Shown here: positions 18,883-28,090 of the stretch, one piece after another
Layout of the letters: every line of letters starts with the position of its first letter
Position numbering within the stretch: the stretch's first letter is position 1
Source of the DNA: Maritimibacter sp. DP1N21-5
GTDB taxonomy: Bacteria; Pseudomonadota; Alphaproteobacteria; Rhodobacterales; Rhodobacteraceae
DNA: 64,000 nucleotides
NCBI RefSeq assembly: GCF_019218295.1
Contig: NZ_JAHUZF010000006.1
Coordinates: forward strand, 1,488,001 to 1,552,000
Reading direction: 5' to 3'
Program-made: the position numbers and the translations under genes
The notes under the pieces: generated by a model
Databases searched by the model: none
Told to the model about the DNA's origin: nothing
The model's input: the letters and a program-made list of their open reading frames with translations, nothing else

Positions 18883-20379
18883 TCAACGACGCAGGAAACG
18901 ACGGGCAAGGCTCGCGATGGCTTCGCGTTCGGGGCCAAGCGCACGGGGCCAGAACTTGTGCAGCCCGACATAGATCACGACGCCCACGCCAGCCCCGATG
19001 GCAAGGCCCGCCCATGGGGGAAGCCCGAGCGGCTCTTCCAGCTGCCTCGAGCCAAAGAGCAGGATCGCGTAAACCAAGCCGACCGCCATATGCCGCAGAA
19101 GCGTGAAGAAGCTTTGCCCGATGAGCAGGCCATGCCGAAAGGCCAGAAGCACCTGTCCTAGGAAGAAAAAGATCACCACCGCCGCCGTGGTGCCAATCGC
19201 CACGCCGGTCAGTCCGAATGTCACGCCGACGACCGCGCCCAGCGCCACGAGACCCGCATAGGTCCACTGCAACAGGGCCGCCTGATAGACCGCGCCGATA
19301 GCGCGCAACACCGTTCCGGTGAACTTGTAGGCCGTCCTGAAATAGAGCGAGCAGACCATGATCTGGAACGGCAGCACGGCAGCGCCCCATTGCCTGCCCA
19401 TCAGGAAGTGCACGACCTCCTGCCCGTAGACACATAGATATATAGAGAGAGGGATCTGCGTGATCGCCGTCAGCGCGAGGGTTTTCTCATAGGCGCGCAT
19501 GACCCGTGCGAAATCCGTCTGGACCGAGGCCAGCACCGGAAACAGCACCTTGTCGGCCATGTTCCCGACGAGGTTCGCGGGCTGCGACAAGAGCAGGTAG
19601 GCACGCGAGTATAGCCCCAGCGGCTCGACCCCCAGAACGCGGCCGACGATGAAGTAATCGACATTGAGCGCAGCGTAATTCCCGATCTGGGCAAGTGTCG
19701 TGCCGAAGCCGAACCGCAGCATGCCCTTGAACTTGGGATAGTCGAAGCCGGGCCGCAGCCGGTAGCCCGCGAAATGGATGAGGAGCAGCGACTGTAGCGC
19801 CACCTGCGCCATCTGCCCCGCGACCAGCGCCCAGACACCAAAGCCGAGCAGGGCAAGCACGATGGCGACCCCGGCATAGCCGATCATGTAACTGAGCACC
19901 GTGATCACCGCGAGCCCGCGAAACCCGCTTTCCCTCTGGATCAGGGCCTCGGACACGAGTCCGAGCGCGCGCAGCACGAAGAGAAAGGCAAAGACCCGCA
20001 CGAGCGGCGCAAGCGCCTCGATCGCGTAGAGCCGGCCGAGCGGTTCCGCGATGGCATAGACTACGACCCCGACCAGCACGCCGGATACCAGAGTGGCCGT
20101 CGTTCCCGTGCGGATATGCTCGGGCGTTAGGACCCGTGCCTGCACTATGGATGGGGCGATCCCGATCTTGCCGAAGACTTCGGCCAGGGCGACGATGGTG
20201 GTTGCGGCGGCGACGAGCCCGAACTCGGCCGGTGTCAGCAGCCGCGAGAGGATCATGAGGACGAGGATCTTCAGGATCGCCTGAACGCTTCCGCCGCCGA
20301 ACATCCAGAGGAAGTGGCCCAGTGACGAGTGGGTCAATGACTTGGGGTGCAACGGGTTCTCGGAAATTGATTCGGACAT
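18883..20379 (-). CDS. Wzx-type oligosaccharide flippase (MOP superfamily)
   Basis: A 498-residue inner-membrane protein with about 12-14 hydrophobic helices. The N-terminal WMFGGGSVQAILKILVLMILSRLLTPAEFGLVAAATTIV is the classic MOP/RfbX opening. It would flip the undecaprenyl-linked repeat unit to the periplasm for polymerisation. The repeated LVPIFAG-type loops and the NVDYFIVGRVLGVEPLGLYSRAYLL segment fit the LPS/EPS flippase group. The start ATG at 20379 faces a divergent GT4 gene across 311 bp. The sulfotransferase follows in the same transcript. Confidence 0.9.
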   Translation of the reverse strand: MSESISENPLHPKSLTHSSLGHFLWMFGGGSVQAILKILVLMILSRLLTPAEFGLVAAATTIVALAEVFGKIGIAPSIVQARVLTPEHIRTGTTATLVSGVLVGVVVYAIAEPLGRLYAIEALAPLVRVFAFLFVLRALGLVSEALIQRESGFRGLAVITVLSYMIGYAGVAIVLALLGFGVWALVAGQMAQVALQSLLLIHFAGYRLRPGFDYPKFKGMLRFGFGTTLAQIGNYAALNVDYFIVGRVLGVEPLGLYSRAYLLLSQPANLVGNMADKVLFPVLASVQTDFARVMRAYEKTLALTAITQIPLSIYLCVYGQEVVHFLMGRQWGAAVLPFQIMVCSLYFRTAYKFTGTVLRAIGAVYQAALLQWTYAGLVALGAVVGVTFGLTGVAIGTTAAVVIFFFLGQVLLAFRHGLLIGQSFFTLLRHMAVGLVYAILLFGSRQLEEPLGLPPWAGLAIGAGVGVVIYVGLHKFWPRALGPEREAIASLARRFLRR

Positions 20380-20690
20380 GGGTCTTGCTACATCGGTCGC
20401 GCAACGCTGCTCACAGTGCCGCGGCGCTGCCTAGCTCTTTCCCGAACCGTGACCGTTCAAGGCGAACGAGGGCGAAACTGATGAAATTATGTGCAGAATT
20501 TTCGCGGTCTCGCTTTTTCTGACCGCATCCCTTGAGGTTTCGCCGGTTCCGGCCAAAGTCTGGCGGTGTGGTCAAAGCCGCACGAGTCGCCTCCGGACCT
20601 CGTGCGCAACTGTGAACGTTCGGGATCGAACCCCGGCGGCGCCGTCGTGCGCGAAGCATTCACCGAAATGCTGGCGCTCGAAGGATGGCC
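20380..20690. other. Divergent intergenic region of the polysaccharide locus
   Basis: A 311-bp spacer between the flippase gene (leftward) and a GT4 gene (rightward). It must contain the start signals of both operons, but I see no clear consensus promoter, no operator palindrome and no convincing small gene. A short frame near 20481 is not supported by a ribosome site. Confidence 0.35.
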
Positions 20691-21806
20691 ATGACCGACA
20701 GACGACTGGATCTCATGCTCTATGTGGCGACGCTGGAAGGCGGCGGGGCCGAGCGCGTGTTCGTCCGGCTGGCGAACCACTATGCCGCCGAGGGACGCCG
20801 CGTCGCGCTGCTGGTCAACCGGCCCGATGGTCCGATCGCCAGGCTCGTTTCCCCTGATGTCCGGGTCATCGCCGCCGGCGGGCGCAACGCGGTGCGCAGC
20901 GTGCCCAGGCTCGTCGGCATCCTGAAGCGCGAAGGCCCGCGCGCCGTGATCTGCGGACTGACGACCGCGAACCTCGCGATGGTCATGGCGACGAAGATCG
21001 TCGAACTCACCACCGGCACGCGCCCGCGCCTCATGGTCTGTGAACGCAACGAATTCACTACGGCGTCCCGTCGGCTGCATCCTGCGAAACGCTGGGTCTT
21101 CACCGCCATGGTGCGCGCGCTCTATCCTCTGGCAGACAAGGTTTCGGGGAATGCGACCGGGGTGGTCGAGGATATCTCCCGCGTGGCACGGCTCGCGCCG
21201 GATGCGGTCTGCGTCATCCCCAATCCCGCGCCGGAGCTGTCCGATATTCAGGACGCCCGCGCCAGCGCCCCGCCGCATCCCTGGCTCAGCGACAATCGCC
21301 CCGTGGCCATCGCCATGGGACGGCTCGTGCCGCAAAAAGACTATCCCACGATGCTCCGGGCACTCGCGGGGGCCGACGAGGCGCTCCGGCTCATCGTGCT
21401 CGGGACCGGGCCTGACAAGGACAAGCTCGAAGCGCTGGCCGGGAGCCTTGGCCTCGCGGACCGGGTCGATTTCGTCGGTTTTCAGTTCAATCGGTTCGAC
21501 TATCTCGCCCAAGGCGATCTCTTCGTTCTGTCGTCCGTCACCGAGGGCTTTCCCAATGCGCTGATCGAGGCCATTTCCTTTGGCCTGCCCTGTGTGAGCA
21601 CCGACTGTGCCGGTGGCGGCCCGCGCGACATACTCGCCTCCACCTTCCCACAGGCCCTGAGCCCTGTGGGCGACAGTGCCGCCATGGCCCGCGCCATGAA
21701 CGACGCGTTGCGCCAGCCGCCCACGCCCGAAGTCATCGCGGCCCTCGCGTCCTCCTATTCGGTCGCCCGGATCGCCGATCAGTTCGTCGCGGAGGTCATG
21801 GCATGA
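20691..21806 (+). CDS. Glycosyltransferase family 4 protein
   Basis: A 371-residue GT-B enzyme. ATLEGGGAERVFVRLANHYA is the N-terminal glycine-rich loop. The C-terminal donor domain shows IAMGRLVPQKDYPTMLRALAG and SSVTEGFPNALIEAISFGLPCVSTDCAGGGPRDIL, with the E-x7-E motif. It is cytoplasmic or membrane associated and adds a sugar to the repeat unit. The ATG at 20691 follows GAAGGATGGCC; an ATG two codons upstream overlaps that ribosome site. The stop overlaps the polymerase start (ATGA), so the two are translationally coupled. Confidence 0.88.
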   Translation: MTDRRLDLMLYVATLEGGGAERVFVRLANHYAAEGRRVALLVNRPDGPIARLVSPDVRVIAAGGRNAVRSVPRLVGILKREGPRAVICGLTTANLAMVMATKIVELTTGTRPRLMVCERNEFTTASRRLHPAKRWVFTAMVRALYPLADKVSGNATGVVEDISRVARLAPDAVCVIPNPAPELSDIQDARASAPPHPWLSDNRPVAIAMGRLVPQKDYPTMLRALAGADEALRLIVLGTGPDKDKLEALAGSLGLADRVDFVGFQFNRFDYLAQGDLFVLSSVTEGFPNALIEAISFGLPCVSTDCAGGGPRDILASTFPQALSPVGDSAAMARAMNDALRQPPTPEVIAALASSYSVARIADQFVAEVMA

Positions 21807-23290
21807 GGCGGACAGGCGCATATGGCTATGGTCCTTACGGCCGGTCGCCCCTCGACCGGGCCGACCCGGCCCAGGTCGCGCCGCTCAGGCCCTCGCGTCT
21901 CGCCTGCTGGGCCGCGCGATTTCCCGGCCTTCCCACGACCCGATCCGATCTGCCCGCCACGGTCTTCGCGTTGCTGGGGCTCCTCTTTTATTCAGGTTCC
22001 CTCGTCGCGCCGCTGACACCGGAGGGCGCGCAATCCTCGCCGATGGTCCAGTTCCTCGGCCTTGCCTTCGGCCTTGTCGCGGGGGTCGATGTCGCGCTCA
22101 GGAACGGCGCCCTCACGCGGCTCGCGCCCTATTACTGGCCGGTGCTCATCCCGGTGGGCTTCGTCATCGCCTCGCTCCTGTGGTCGGTGGAGCCGATGCT
22201 GTCGGCACGGCGCGCCCTTGGCCTGATCTGCGCCACCGCCTTCGGATTCTGGATGGTCGAGCGGTTCATGCGGCAGAGCGTCTTCGCCGTAATCGCAGGG
22301 GCCATCATCCTAATCGTCGCGGCCAATGTCATCTTTGCCCTCGCCGTGCCCTCCCTTGGCATCCACCCTGCCCTCACCGATCTGGGCGAGCCGAACCCTC
22401 ATGTCGGCGCCTGGCGCGGGCTCTTCGATCACAAAAACGACTTCGGGCGCATGATGGCGCTCTGCGTGATGGTGCTCTGGATCGCCTTTTCGACACGCCG
22501 CAGCTGGCGCCCTGTCGTCGGCATTGCGCTGTTGCTGGGTTATGGCGGTGTCCTTGGATCGACCTCGGGTCAGGCGGCCTTTCTGTCGGTCACGGTGCCC
22601 CTTCTGGTCTACACCCTCGCCCGCCTGCGCCCACTCGCACCCTCGACGCGCGCCATGGTCATCGTCCTCGCCGTGCCTGCCCTCATCACGACCTATGTCT
22701 TTTCCCAGATCGTGGTGACATTCGTGCTCGGGCTTCTGGGCAAGGACCCCTCCCTGACCGGGCGCACCGACATCTGGCTTGGCACGCTTCAGGCGATCAA
22801 GGGCAACATGGCGCTTGGCGGCGGTTTCGGGGCCGGCTGGGGGATGGTGGGAGAACGTCTGTTCATCCTGACCGGCATCGACGTGGGACACGCGCACAAT
22901 GGCTATCTCGACCTCGTTACCGATCTCGGCATCGTCGGACTGGTCCTCATGGTCGCGTTTTATGTGGGCATCTTCATCGTGGCGACGCGCGTCTTCTTCG
23001 ACGATCGCGCATCAGAGACCGCGCTTCTGGCCATCGGGATCAGCGCCTTCGCCCTGATCGGCAACTGGGTCGCCTCCTTCCTGATCCTGCACAACTCGCT
23101 CTATTGGGTTCTTCCCGTCGTGGCGGTGATGAGCCTGCGCCGCGCGCAAAGACCGCATCTCGCCCTGCGTCCCCTCGCCTCGGCATCCACGACGTCGGCG
23201 CCCCTGTGGACCGTGGCACACCACAGCTACGCCCAACGTCCGACCATTCGCCATTTCCCTGCAAGCCCGAGCCGAAAGCGTTTGTCATGA
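21803..23290 (+). CDS. Wzy/O-antigen ligase family polymerase
   Basis: A 495-residue membrane protein with about 10-12 helices. The large periplasmic loop and the DIWLGTLQAIKGNMALGGGFGAGWG ... GHAHNGYLDLVTDLGIVGLVL block are the hallmark of the Wzy_C/WaaL family (conserved H-x-x-N-G-Y/L). It should polymerise the flipped repeat units in the periplasm. The last about 60 residues are hydrophilic and variable. It overlaps the GT4 gene before it and the GT4 gene after it by 4 bp each, forming an ATGA-coupled operon. Confidence 0.88.
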   Translation: MRRTGAYGYGPYGRSPLDRADPAQVAPLRPSRLACWAARFPGLPTTRSDLPATVFALLGLLFYSGSLVAPLTPEGAQSSPMVQFLGLAFGLVAGVDVALRNGALTRLAPYYWPVLIPVGFVIASLLWSVEPMLSARRALGLICATAFGFWMVERFMRQSVFAVIAGAIILIVAANVIFALAVPSLGIHPALTDLGEPNPHVGAWRGLFDHKNDFGRMMALCVMVLWIAFSTRRSWRPVVGIALLLGYGGVLGSTSGQAAFLSVTVPLLVYTLARLRPLAPSTRAMVIVLAVPALITTYVFSQIVVTFVLGLLGKDPSLTGRTDIWLGTLQAIKGNMALGGGFGAGWGMVGERLFILTGIDVGHAHNGYLDLVTDLGIVGLVLMVAFYVGIFIVATRVFFDDRASETALLAIGISAFALIGNWVASFLILHNSLYWVLPVVAVMSLRRAQRPHLALRPLASASTTSAPLWTVAHHSYAQRPTIRHFPASPSRKRLS

Positions 23291-24480
23291 GTGATGCGTT
23301 CTACGACGCCCCGGCCCCGACAACGTCCGGCGCAAAGGCTACCACGATCAAGGCCAGGCCAACCCTGACCTTCCTCATCAACTCGATGGAAGGCGGCGGC
23401 GCGGAGCGTGCTATGGCCAATCTGCTTCGCCACCTGTCCGGACACCTTCCGAAGATGAAAGTGGATCTCGTGCTCCTCGACGATCTTCCCGTGGTTCAGG
23501 ACATCCCGGACTGGGTGAACCTCGTGGTGCTGGATGGGCGCGGTTCAATGCTGCGCTCTGCCAGGGTGCTTGCGCGCTACTTCCTGCGCGCCCGTCCACA
23601 GATCTGCGTGAGCTACCTTGCCCGCTCGAATGCCCTCAACGTCATTCTCTCGAAACTGATCCGCCACCGGGCGGTCATCTCGGAACGTGTCCAGACAACG
23701 AGCCACCTCAAGAGCGCCCGCGCCAGTGCGCTCTACCGCTACATCACCTGGCTGACCTATCCGCGCGCCTTCCGCGTGATTGCAGTGAGCGAGGGCGTCG
23801 CCGACGATCTGGTCGAGAATTTCGCCGTCGCGCGCGACAGGACCCGTGTGATCGGAAACCCGATCGACGGGGCCGCCCTTGCAAAGGCGGCGCAGGAGAC
23901 GCCCGCCATCGACCTGCCCCCGCGCTATATCCTCGCGGTCGGCCGTATGGTGGTGAACAAGAATTTCGAGATGCTTCTCCACGGCTATGCGAAAGCCAGG
24001 CCCGAGGCGGATCTCGTGATCCTGGGAGACGGTCCGGAGCGCGAGGCTCTGGAACGGCTGGTCACGACACTCGGTCTCGACGGCCGCGTGCACATGCCCG
24101 GCTTCGTCAAGAACCCCTATCCGGTCATGGCCGGCGCCGAGGCGCTCGTGTCCTGTTCGAATGCCGAGGGGTTCCCCAACACGATCATCGAGGCGATGGC
24201 GCTTGCCACGCCGGTGATCGCCACCGACTGCCCCTCGGGTCCTTCCGTGGTGCTGCGGGGCAAGGCGCTCAAGGGCGCCCCGATAGAGAGCAACGCCCGT
24301 GACGGATTGCTGATCCGCATGGGGGCCAGCGACGAGTTGGCCCAAGCGTTGGAATTGTTCGAAGACCCGGACCGCCGTCACCAATTCGCAGCCCGTGCCC
24401 ATGCGCGCGCGCAGGCCTTTGGCGTCGACGCGGTGGTCCGGGACTTTCTCGATGTGATCGAGACAAGCACGCGGACCTGA
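23287..24480 (+). CDS. Glycosyltransferase family 4 protein
   Basis: A 397-residue GT-B enzyme resembling the upstream GT4. FLINSMEGGGAERAMANLLRHLS is the N-terminal loop. In the donor half, ILAVGRMVVNKNFEMLLHGYAKARPEADLVILGDGPERE and SCSNAEGFPNTIIEAMALATPVIATDCPSGPSVVL carry the usual E-x7-E and nucleotide-binding residues. It has an N-terminal 25-residue extension rich in Ala/Thr/Pro not present in its relative. Start ATG overlaps the polymerase stop. It is part of the repeat-unit assembly set. Confidence 0.88.
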   Translation: MSDAFYDAPAPTTSGAKATTIKARPTLTFLINSMEGGGAERAMANLLRHLSGHLPKMKVDLVLLDDLPVVQDIPDWVNLVVLDGRGSMLRSARVLARYFLRARPQICVSYLARSNALNVILSKLIRHRAVISERVQTTSHLKSARASALYRYITWLTYPRAFRVIAVSEGVADDLVENFAVARDRTRVIGNPIDGAALAKAAQETPAIDLPPRYILAVGRMVVNKNFEMLLHGYAKARPEADLVILGDGPEREALERLVTTLGLDGRVHMPGFVKNPYPVMAGAEALVSCSNAEGFPNTIIEAMALATPVIATDCPSGPSVVLRGKALKGAPIESNARDGLLIRMGASDELAQALELFEDPDRRHQFAARAHARAQAFGVDAVVRDFLDVIETSTRT

Positions 24481-24501
24481 TCGCGATTTCTGGGGGTAAC
24501 A

Positions 24502-25725
24502 ATGAACCGCAAACAGCCGATGAACACCGTCCGACAAGGACTCTCACCCATCACCCTGGCGCTCGCCTGCTTGCCGTTTCTGGGGGTGTTGCCGCCCACG
24601 GTCGCGTCGGCCCAGGAGTTGAGCACGGTGCAGGTTTCGCGCGGCTATCCGCTTGGCGCAGGTGACGTGCTGCGGCTCGAGTTCCTCAACCGGCCCGACA
24701 TCGCCCTGAGCATCCCGGTCGAACTGACCGGATACGCCAATTTCCCCTTCGCGGGGTCCGTTCTGGTCGCGGGCCGCACGGTCGAGGAGTTACGTGCGGA
24801 ACTGCCGGTGCTGCTACAGGGCGCCGTCCTGCGCGAGGAAGTCGGCAACGACATGCGCTCGAACAAGGTCGAGGGCTCCGAACTCATTCTCTCGGTGCAG
24901 CAGTATCGACCCGTCGTCGTGGCGGGTGACGTCACCGAGCCCGGCGAAGTGGACTTCTCGGTCGGGATGACCGTGCGCATGGCCATTTTCAAGGCGCAAG
25001 GGATCGGATCGCTGCGCAACGGGTCGTCGGAGTCCATCAACCTCTTCCGCACCCGCGCCGAGATCGGGCGCGTCGTCACCCGGCACGCCGTCCTGGCCGC
25101 TCTGGTCGAAGAGCGTGACGCCGTCACCGTCGACTCTCTGGTGCTTCCCACCAACACCGGGCTCTCCGCCGAAAACATCGTCGGCCGCGCCAATGCCGAC
25201 CTCGCCCTTGAGCGGGCCAAGATCGAACAGGAAAAAGGCCGTGAACAGCTTCGCATCGACACCGCCGCCGAACGTGTCACCTCGTCGCGCGCCCGCGTCG
25301 AAAGCCTCGAAGCCGCGGAAGCCGATGAAATCGCCAATGTCGAACGTCTTGAGGCCCTGATGGAACGCAGGCTCGTCAGTTCCGAAGTCATGAACGATGC
25401 CCGGCGCAACAGCCTTCAGACGTCGGAGTTCCGGCGCAAGGCCAGCGACGACGCCTCGTCCGCCATGCTCGAATGGGAAGAGCTTGTCGTTACCGCCCGG
25501 ATCGAGAACATCAACCGCCAGCAGCTCTGGCGCACCGAGATGAACGCGCTCGACGCCGAGCTGGACGTGCTCATGGTCGCGCTCGCCTCGGCCTGGGGAC
25601 AGGACGCCACCGCGACGGTCTATCGCCAGACGGTCACCGGGGTCGAGCATCTGACCCTGCGCATGGACGACATGCTGATGCCCGGCGACATGGTCGAGCT
25701 CGACCAGACCTGGGTGGGCCAATGA
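24502..25725 (+). CDS. Polysaccharide export protein, ExoF-like (Poly_export + SLBB + coiled coil)
   Basis: A 407-residue periplasmic protein. It has a signal peptide ending VASA before QELSTVQ. A Poly_export domain (GYPLGAGDVLRLEFLNRPDIALSIPVEL), an SLBB-type segment (RPVVVAGDVTEPGEVDFSVGMTVRMAIFKAQG) and a long helical stretch (about residues 225-330, rich in Glu/Arg/Ala) that should form a coiled coil follow. This order is that of Sinorhizobium ExoF rather than of a lipoprotein Wza, since there is no lipobox. It would link the inner-membrane co-polymerase with the outer membrane. The ATG follows GGGGGTAACA. Confidence 0.85.
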   Translation: MNRKQPMNTVRQGLSPITLALACLPFLGVLPPTVASAQELSTVQVSRGYPLGAGDVLRLEFLNRPDIALSIPVELTGYANFPFAGSVLVAGRTVEELRAELPVLLQGAVLREEVGNDMRSNKVEGSELILSVQQYRPVVVAGDVTEPGEVDFSVGMTVRMAIFKAQGIGSLRNGSSESINLFRTRAEIGRVVTRHAVLAALVEERDAVTVDSLVLPTNTGLSAENIVGRANADLALERAKIEQEKGREQLRIDTAAERVTSSRARVESLEAAEADEIANVERLEALMERRLVSSEVMNDARRNSLQTSEFRRKASDDASSAMLEWEELVVTARIENINRQQLWRTEMNALDAELDVLMVALASAWGQDATATVYRQTVTGVEHLTLRMDDMLMPGDMVELDQTWVGQ

Positions 25726-25785
25726 TACGCGCCCGGCCCACACCGCACTTCACCTCTTTGCCATGTCCGCCACGGGAGTCCCGCC

Positions 25786-28053
25786 ATGAACATTGACCGG
25801 CTGACCATCCACGACAGCGCGGCGGCCCTGCCGCCCTATGCCTCGACGAGCAATTTCGACTTCGGTTCGGCGCTTCGTGTCCTGAGGCGCCGTGCGCGGC
25901 TCGTCTTCTGGATCACCGCCTTCTGTCTTGCCGGCGGGCTCCTTGCGAGCCTCTTGCTCGCCAACCGCTACGAATCCGGCACCAGCGTTCTGCTCGAGGC
26001 GCCCTCCCTCAATCCCTTCGGCCGGGATCAGGTCTATGGCGGCACGAAGTTCGACAACGTGACCATCGAAAGCCAGATGCAGGTCATCCGCTCGCCCATG
26101 CTTCTGTCCGAAGTGGTCGAAACCCTCGATCTCGACAACCGAGCCATCTTCTGGGACGCCGACAAGAGCGCTTTGGCCCAGAGCCTCGACAGCGCGAAGG
26201 CCTCGGTTCTGGGTCTCTTCGGGTCCATCACCGGCACGCCCGAGGCCGAACTTCCGTCCGATGCCGAACGCTTCCGTGATGCGGTGGACAAGCTGCGCGA
26301 CGATGTGAGCGTCACGCGAAACGGCGTGACCTCGGTCCTGTCCATCAAGGTCATCGCGAACAGCCCCGACCTCGCCGCCGAGATCGCGAACACCGTGGCG
26401 CAGGCCTATGTCATGCAGCGCTACGACATGCGGGTGACCTCGGCGGAAACGGCGGCGGGCTGGTTCGAGACCCGCATGGAGGAACTGTCGCAACAGGCCG
26501 CCGACGCGGAAAGCCAACTCAGCGCCGCCTCGGGTCTCGGAACCGCACCGACGGCGAACGCGGGCCAAAGGGCCGATGCCGTCGCTTCCCTGCGCGAAGC
26601 GATTTCCGCCCGCATCGAAGCGCAAACCCGCTTTGACCAGACCTCGCTCGCCATGCGGTCGCAAGCGCCTCTGGGCGTTCTCCCGGCGCAATCGGGCGAC
26701 GCGGCTTTCGCCGAGTTGTCCCAGGCCTATGCCGAAACGATGGACGCCGCCGAACGCGCCGCGCTCAACGCCCGGGCCGCGAACATGCTCCCGGCCCTGT
26801 TGGCCGATGCACAGGCCGCGCTCGATGATACGACACAGGCCGAAGCACAGGCCCGTTCGGGCATGACCGACGTGGCCTCGGACGACCGGTCGGCCCAGTC
26901 GGATCTTGGGCGTCTGGAAAGCGAGGCGCGCATCTACCGCGACATGTATGAGACCTATACCACCACCTATCTGCGCACCAAGGAGCAGCAGACTTTCCCG
27001 GTCGTGGACGCCTCGGTGCTCGGCCTCGCGCAGCCTCCCGAAGGCACCACGGGTCGCAGCGGCACGCAGCTTCTGCTGATCTCTGCCTTGCTCGGTTTGA
27101 CCATCGGGGCCGGCACCGCGTTCGCGCGCGAAAACAACGATGTCAGGCTCAGAACCCGCGCCTCTCTCTCGCGCGCGGTCGGCGGGCCGGTGTTGGGCCT
27201 GTTGCCGCCGCTTCATCGCAGAACGGCGCTCGAAGGTCCGATGGCCAGTGACCGCCTGCCCGAAATCGGCATCCTGAAGCCGCGTGTCGGAGACGAGCCG
27301 GAGGCGTCGCAGCCGGGCACGAATGTCGTCCCGCTGCCCAAGCACCGGCTCGCGCTGGCCAAGCTGCGCGGGCAGATGTCGATGACGCTCACACAGCCGC
27401 TGTCGCCCTACTCCGAAACCGTGCGCCGCATCCGGGTCGCCTTCGACAACCACTTCGCCCCACGCCACAACAAGCGCGGTGCGGTCATCGGCTTCGTGTC
27501 CGATACCGGCGCCGAAGCGCGTTCGACGGTCGCGATGAACTATGCCGAGATGACGGCGGTCGGAGGGCTCAAGACCCTCCTGATCGACTTCGACTGGCTC
27601 GAGGCCTTCCTCAGCCGCTCGATCACCCCCGCCGCCGGTTTCGGCATGACGGACCTCATGTACAGCATGAGCCCGAATTTCACGGCGGAAGACGTCTATT
27701 GGGTGGATGAACGCTCTGGGCTGTATTTTCTGCCCAACCGTGCCGTCGGCAAGAAGGAACCGGTCGATCCCGCAACCTTCGACACGGCGCTTCTGACCAA
27801 GCTGATCGCCGCCCTTACCCGCGATTTCGACCAGATCGTGATCGACTTCCCGTCGCTTGGGGAAAGCGTGGACGCGGCCGCGCTTTCCGCGGTCGTGGAC
27901 GGCTTCGTCTGTGCCGCCGAATGGGGCATCTCGGACCGCAAGGCGCTTGCCCGCCACTTCGCGGCGAGCGGCATCCCCCCCGAGAAGGTCGTCGGCGCCG
28001 TCATGGCAGGTGTCACCGAAAAGGACATCGCCCGCTATGAAAGCGCTTCCTGA
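25786..28053 (+). CDS. Wzc/ExoP-like polysaccharide co-polymerase with degenerate kinase domain
   Basis: A 755-residue protein with an N-terminal Wzz domain (membrane helix VFWITAFCLAGGLLASLLLA, then ESGTSVLLEAP), periplasmic coiled-coil helices, a second membrane helix near residue 430 (LLLISALLGLTIGAGTAFA), and a C-terminal P-loop-like domain. In BY-kinases that domain has GEGKST; here the loop is DTGAEARST, with R579 in place of the catalytic lysine. Walker A' is LLIDFDW, not LLIDADLR, and the C terminus (KDIARYESAS) has no tyrosine cluster. So it probably sets chain length without kinase activity. Confidence 0.88.
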   Translation: MNIDRLTIHDSAAALPPYASTSNFDFGSALRVLRRRARLVFWITAFCLAGGLLASLLLANRYESGTSVLLEAPSLNPFGRDQVYGGTKFDNVTIESQMQVIRSPMLLSEVVETLDLDNRAIFWDADKSALAQSLDSAKASVLGLFGSITGTPEAELPSDAERFRDAVDKLRDDVSVTRNGVTSVLSIKVIANSPDLAAEIANTVAQAYVMQRYDMRVTSAETAAGWFETRMEELSQQAADAESQLSAASGLGTAPTANAGQRADAVASLREAISARIEAQTRFDQTSLAMRSQAPLGVLPAQSGDAAFAELSQAYAETMDAAERAALNARAANMLPALLADAQAALDDTTQAEAQARSGMTDVASDDRSAQSDLGRLESEARIYRDMYETYTTTYLRTKEQQTFPVVDASVLGLAQPPEGTTGRSGTQLLLISALLGLTIGAGTAFARENNDVRLRTRASLSRAVGGPVLGLLPPLHRRTALEGPMASDRLPEIGILKPRVGDEPEASQPGTNVVPLPKHRLALAKLRGQMSMTLTQPLSPYSETVRRIRVAFDNHFAPRHNKRGAVIGFVSDTGAEARSTVAMNYAEMTAVGGLKTLLIDFDWLEAFLSRSITPAAGFGMTDLMYSMSPNFTAEDVYWVDERSGLYFLPNRAVGKKEPVDPATFDTALLTKLIAALTRDFDQIVIDFPSLGESVDAAALSAVVDGFVCAAEWGISDRKALARHFAASGIPPEKVVGAVMAGVTEKDIARYESAS

Positions 28054-28090
28054 GCCGGACCCCTTGCAAGAGGACGAATTGGAGAAACGA

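Noticed and set aside
22180..23286. Extended upstream frame of the second plus-strand GT4 gene
   Set aside because: The region is covered by the polymerase gene in another frame; the true start at 23287 is coupled to the polymerase stop.
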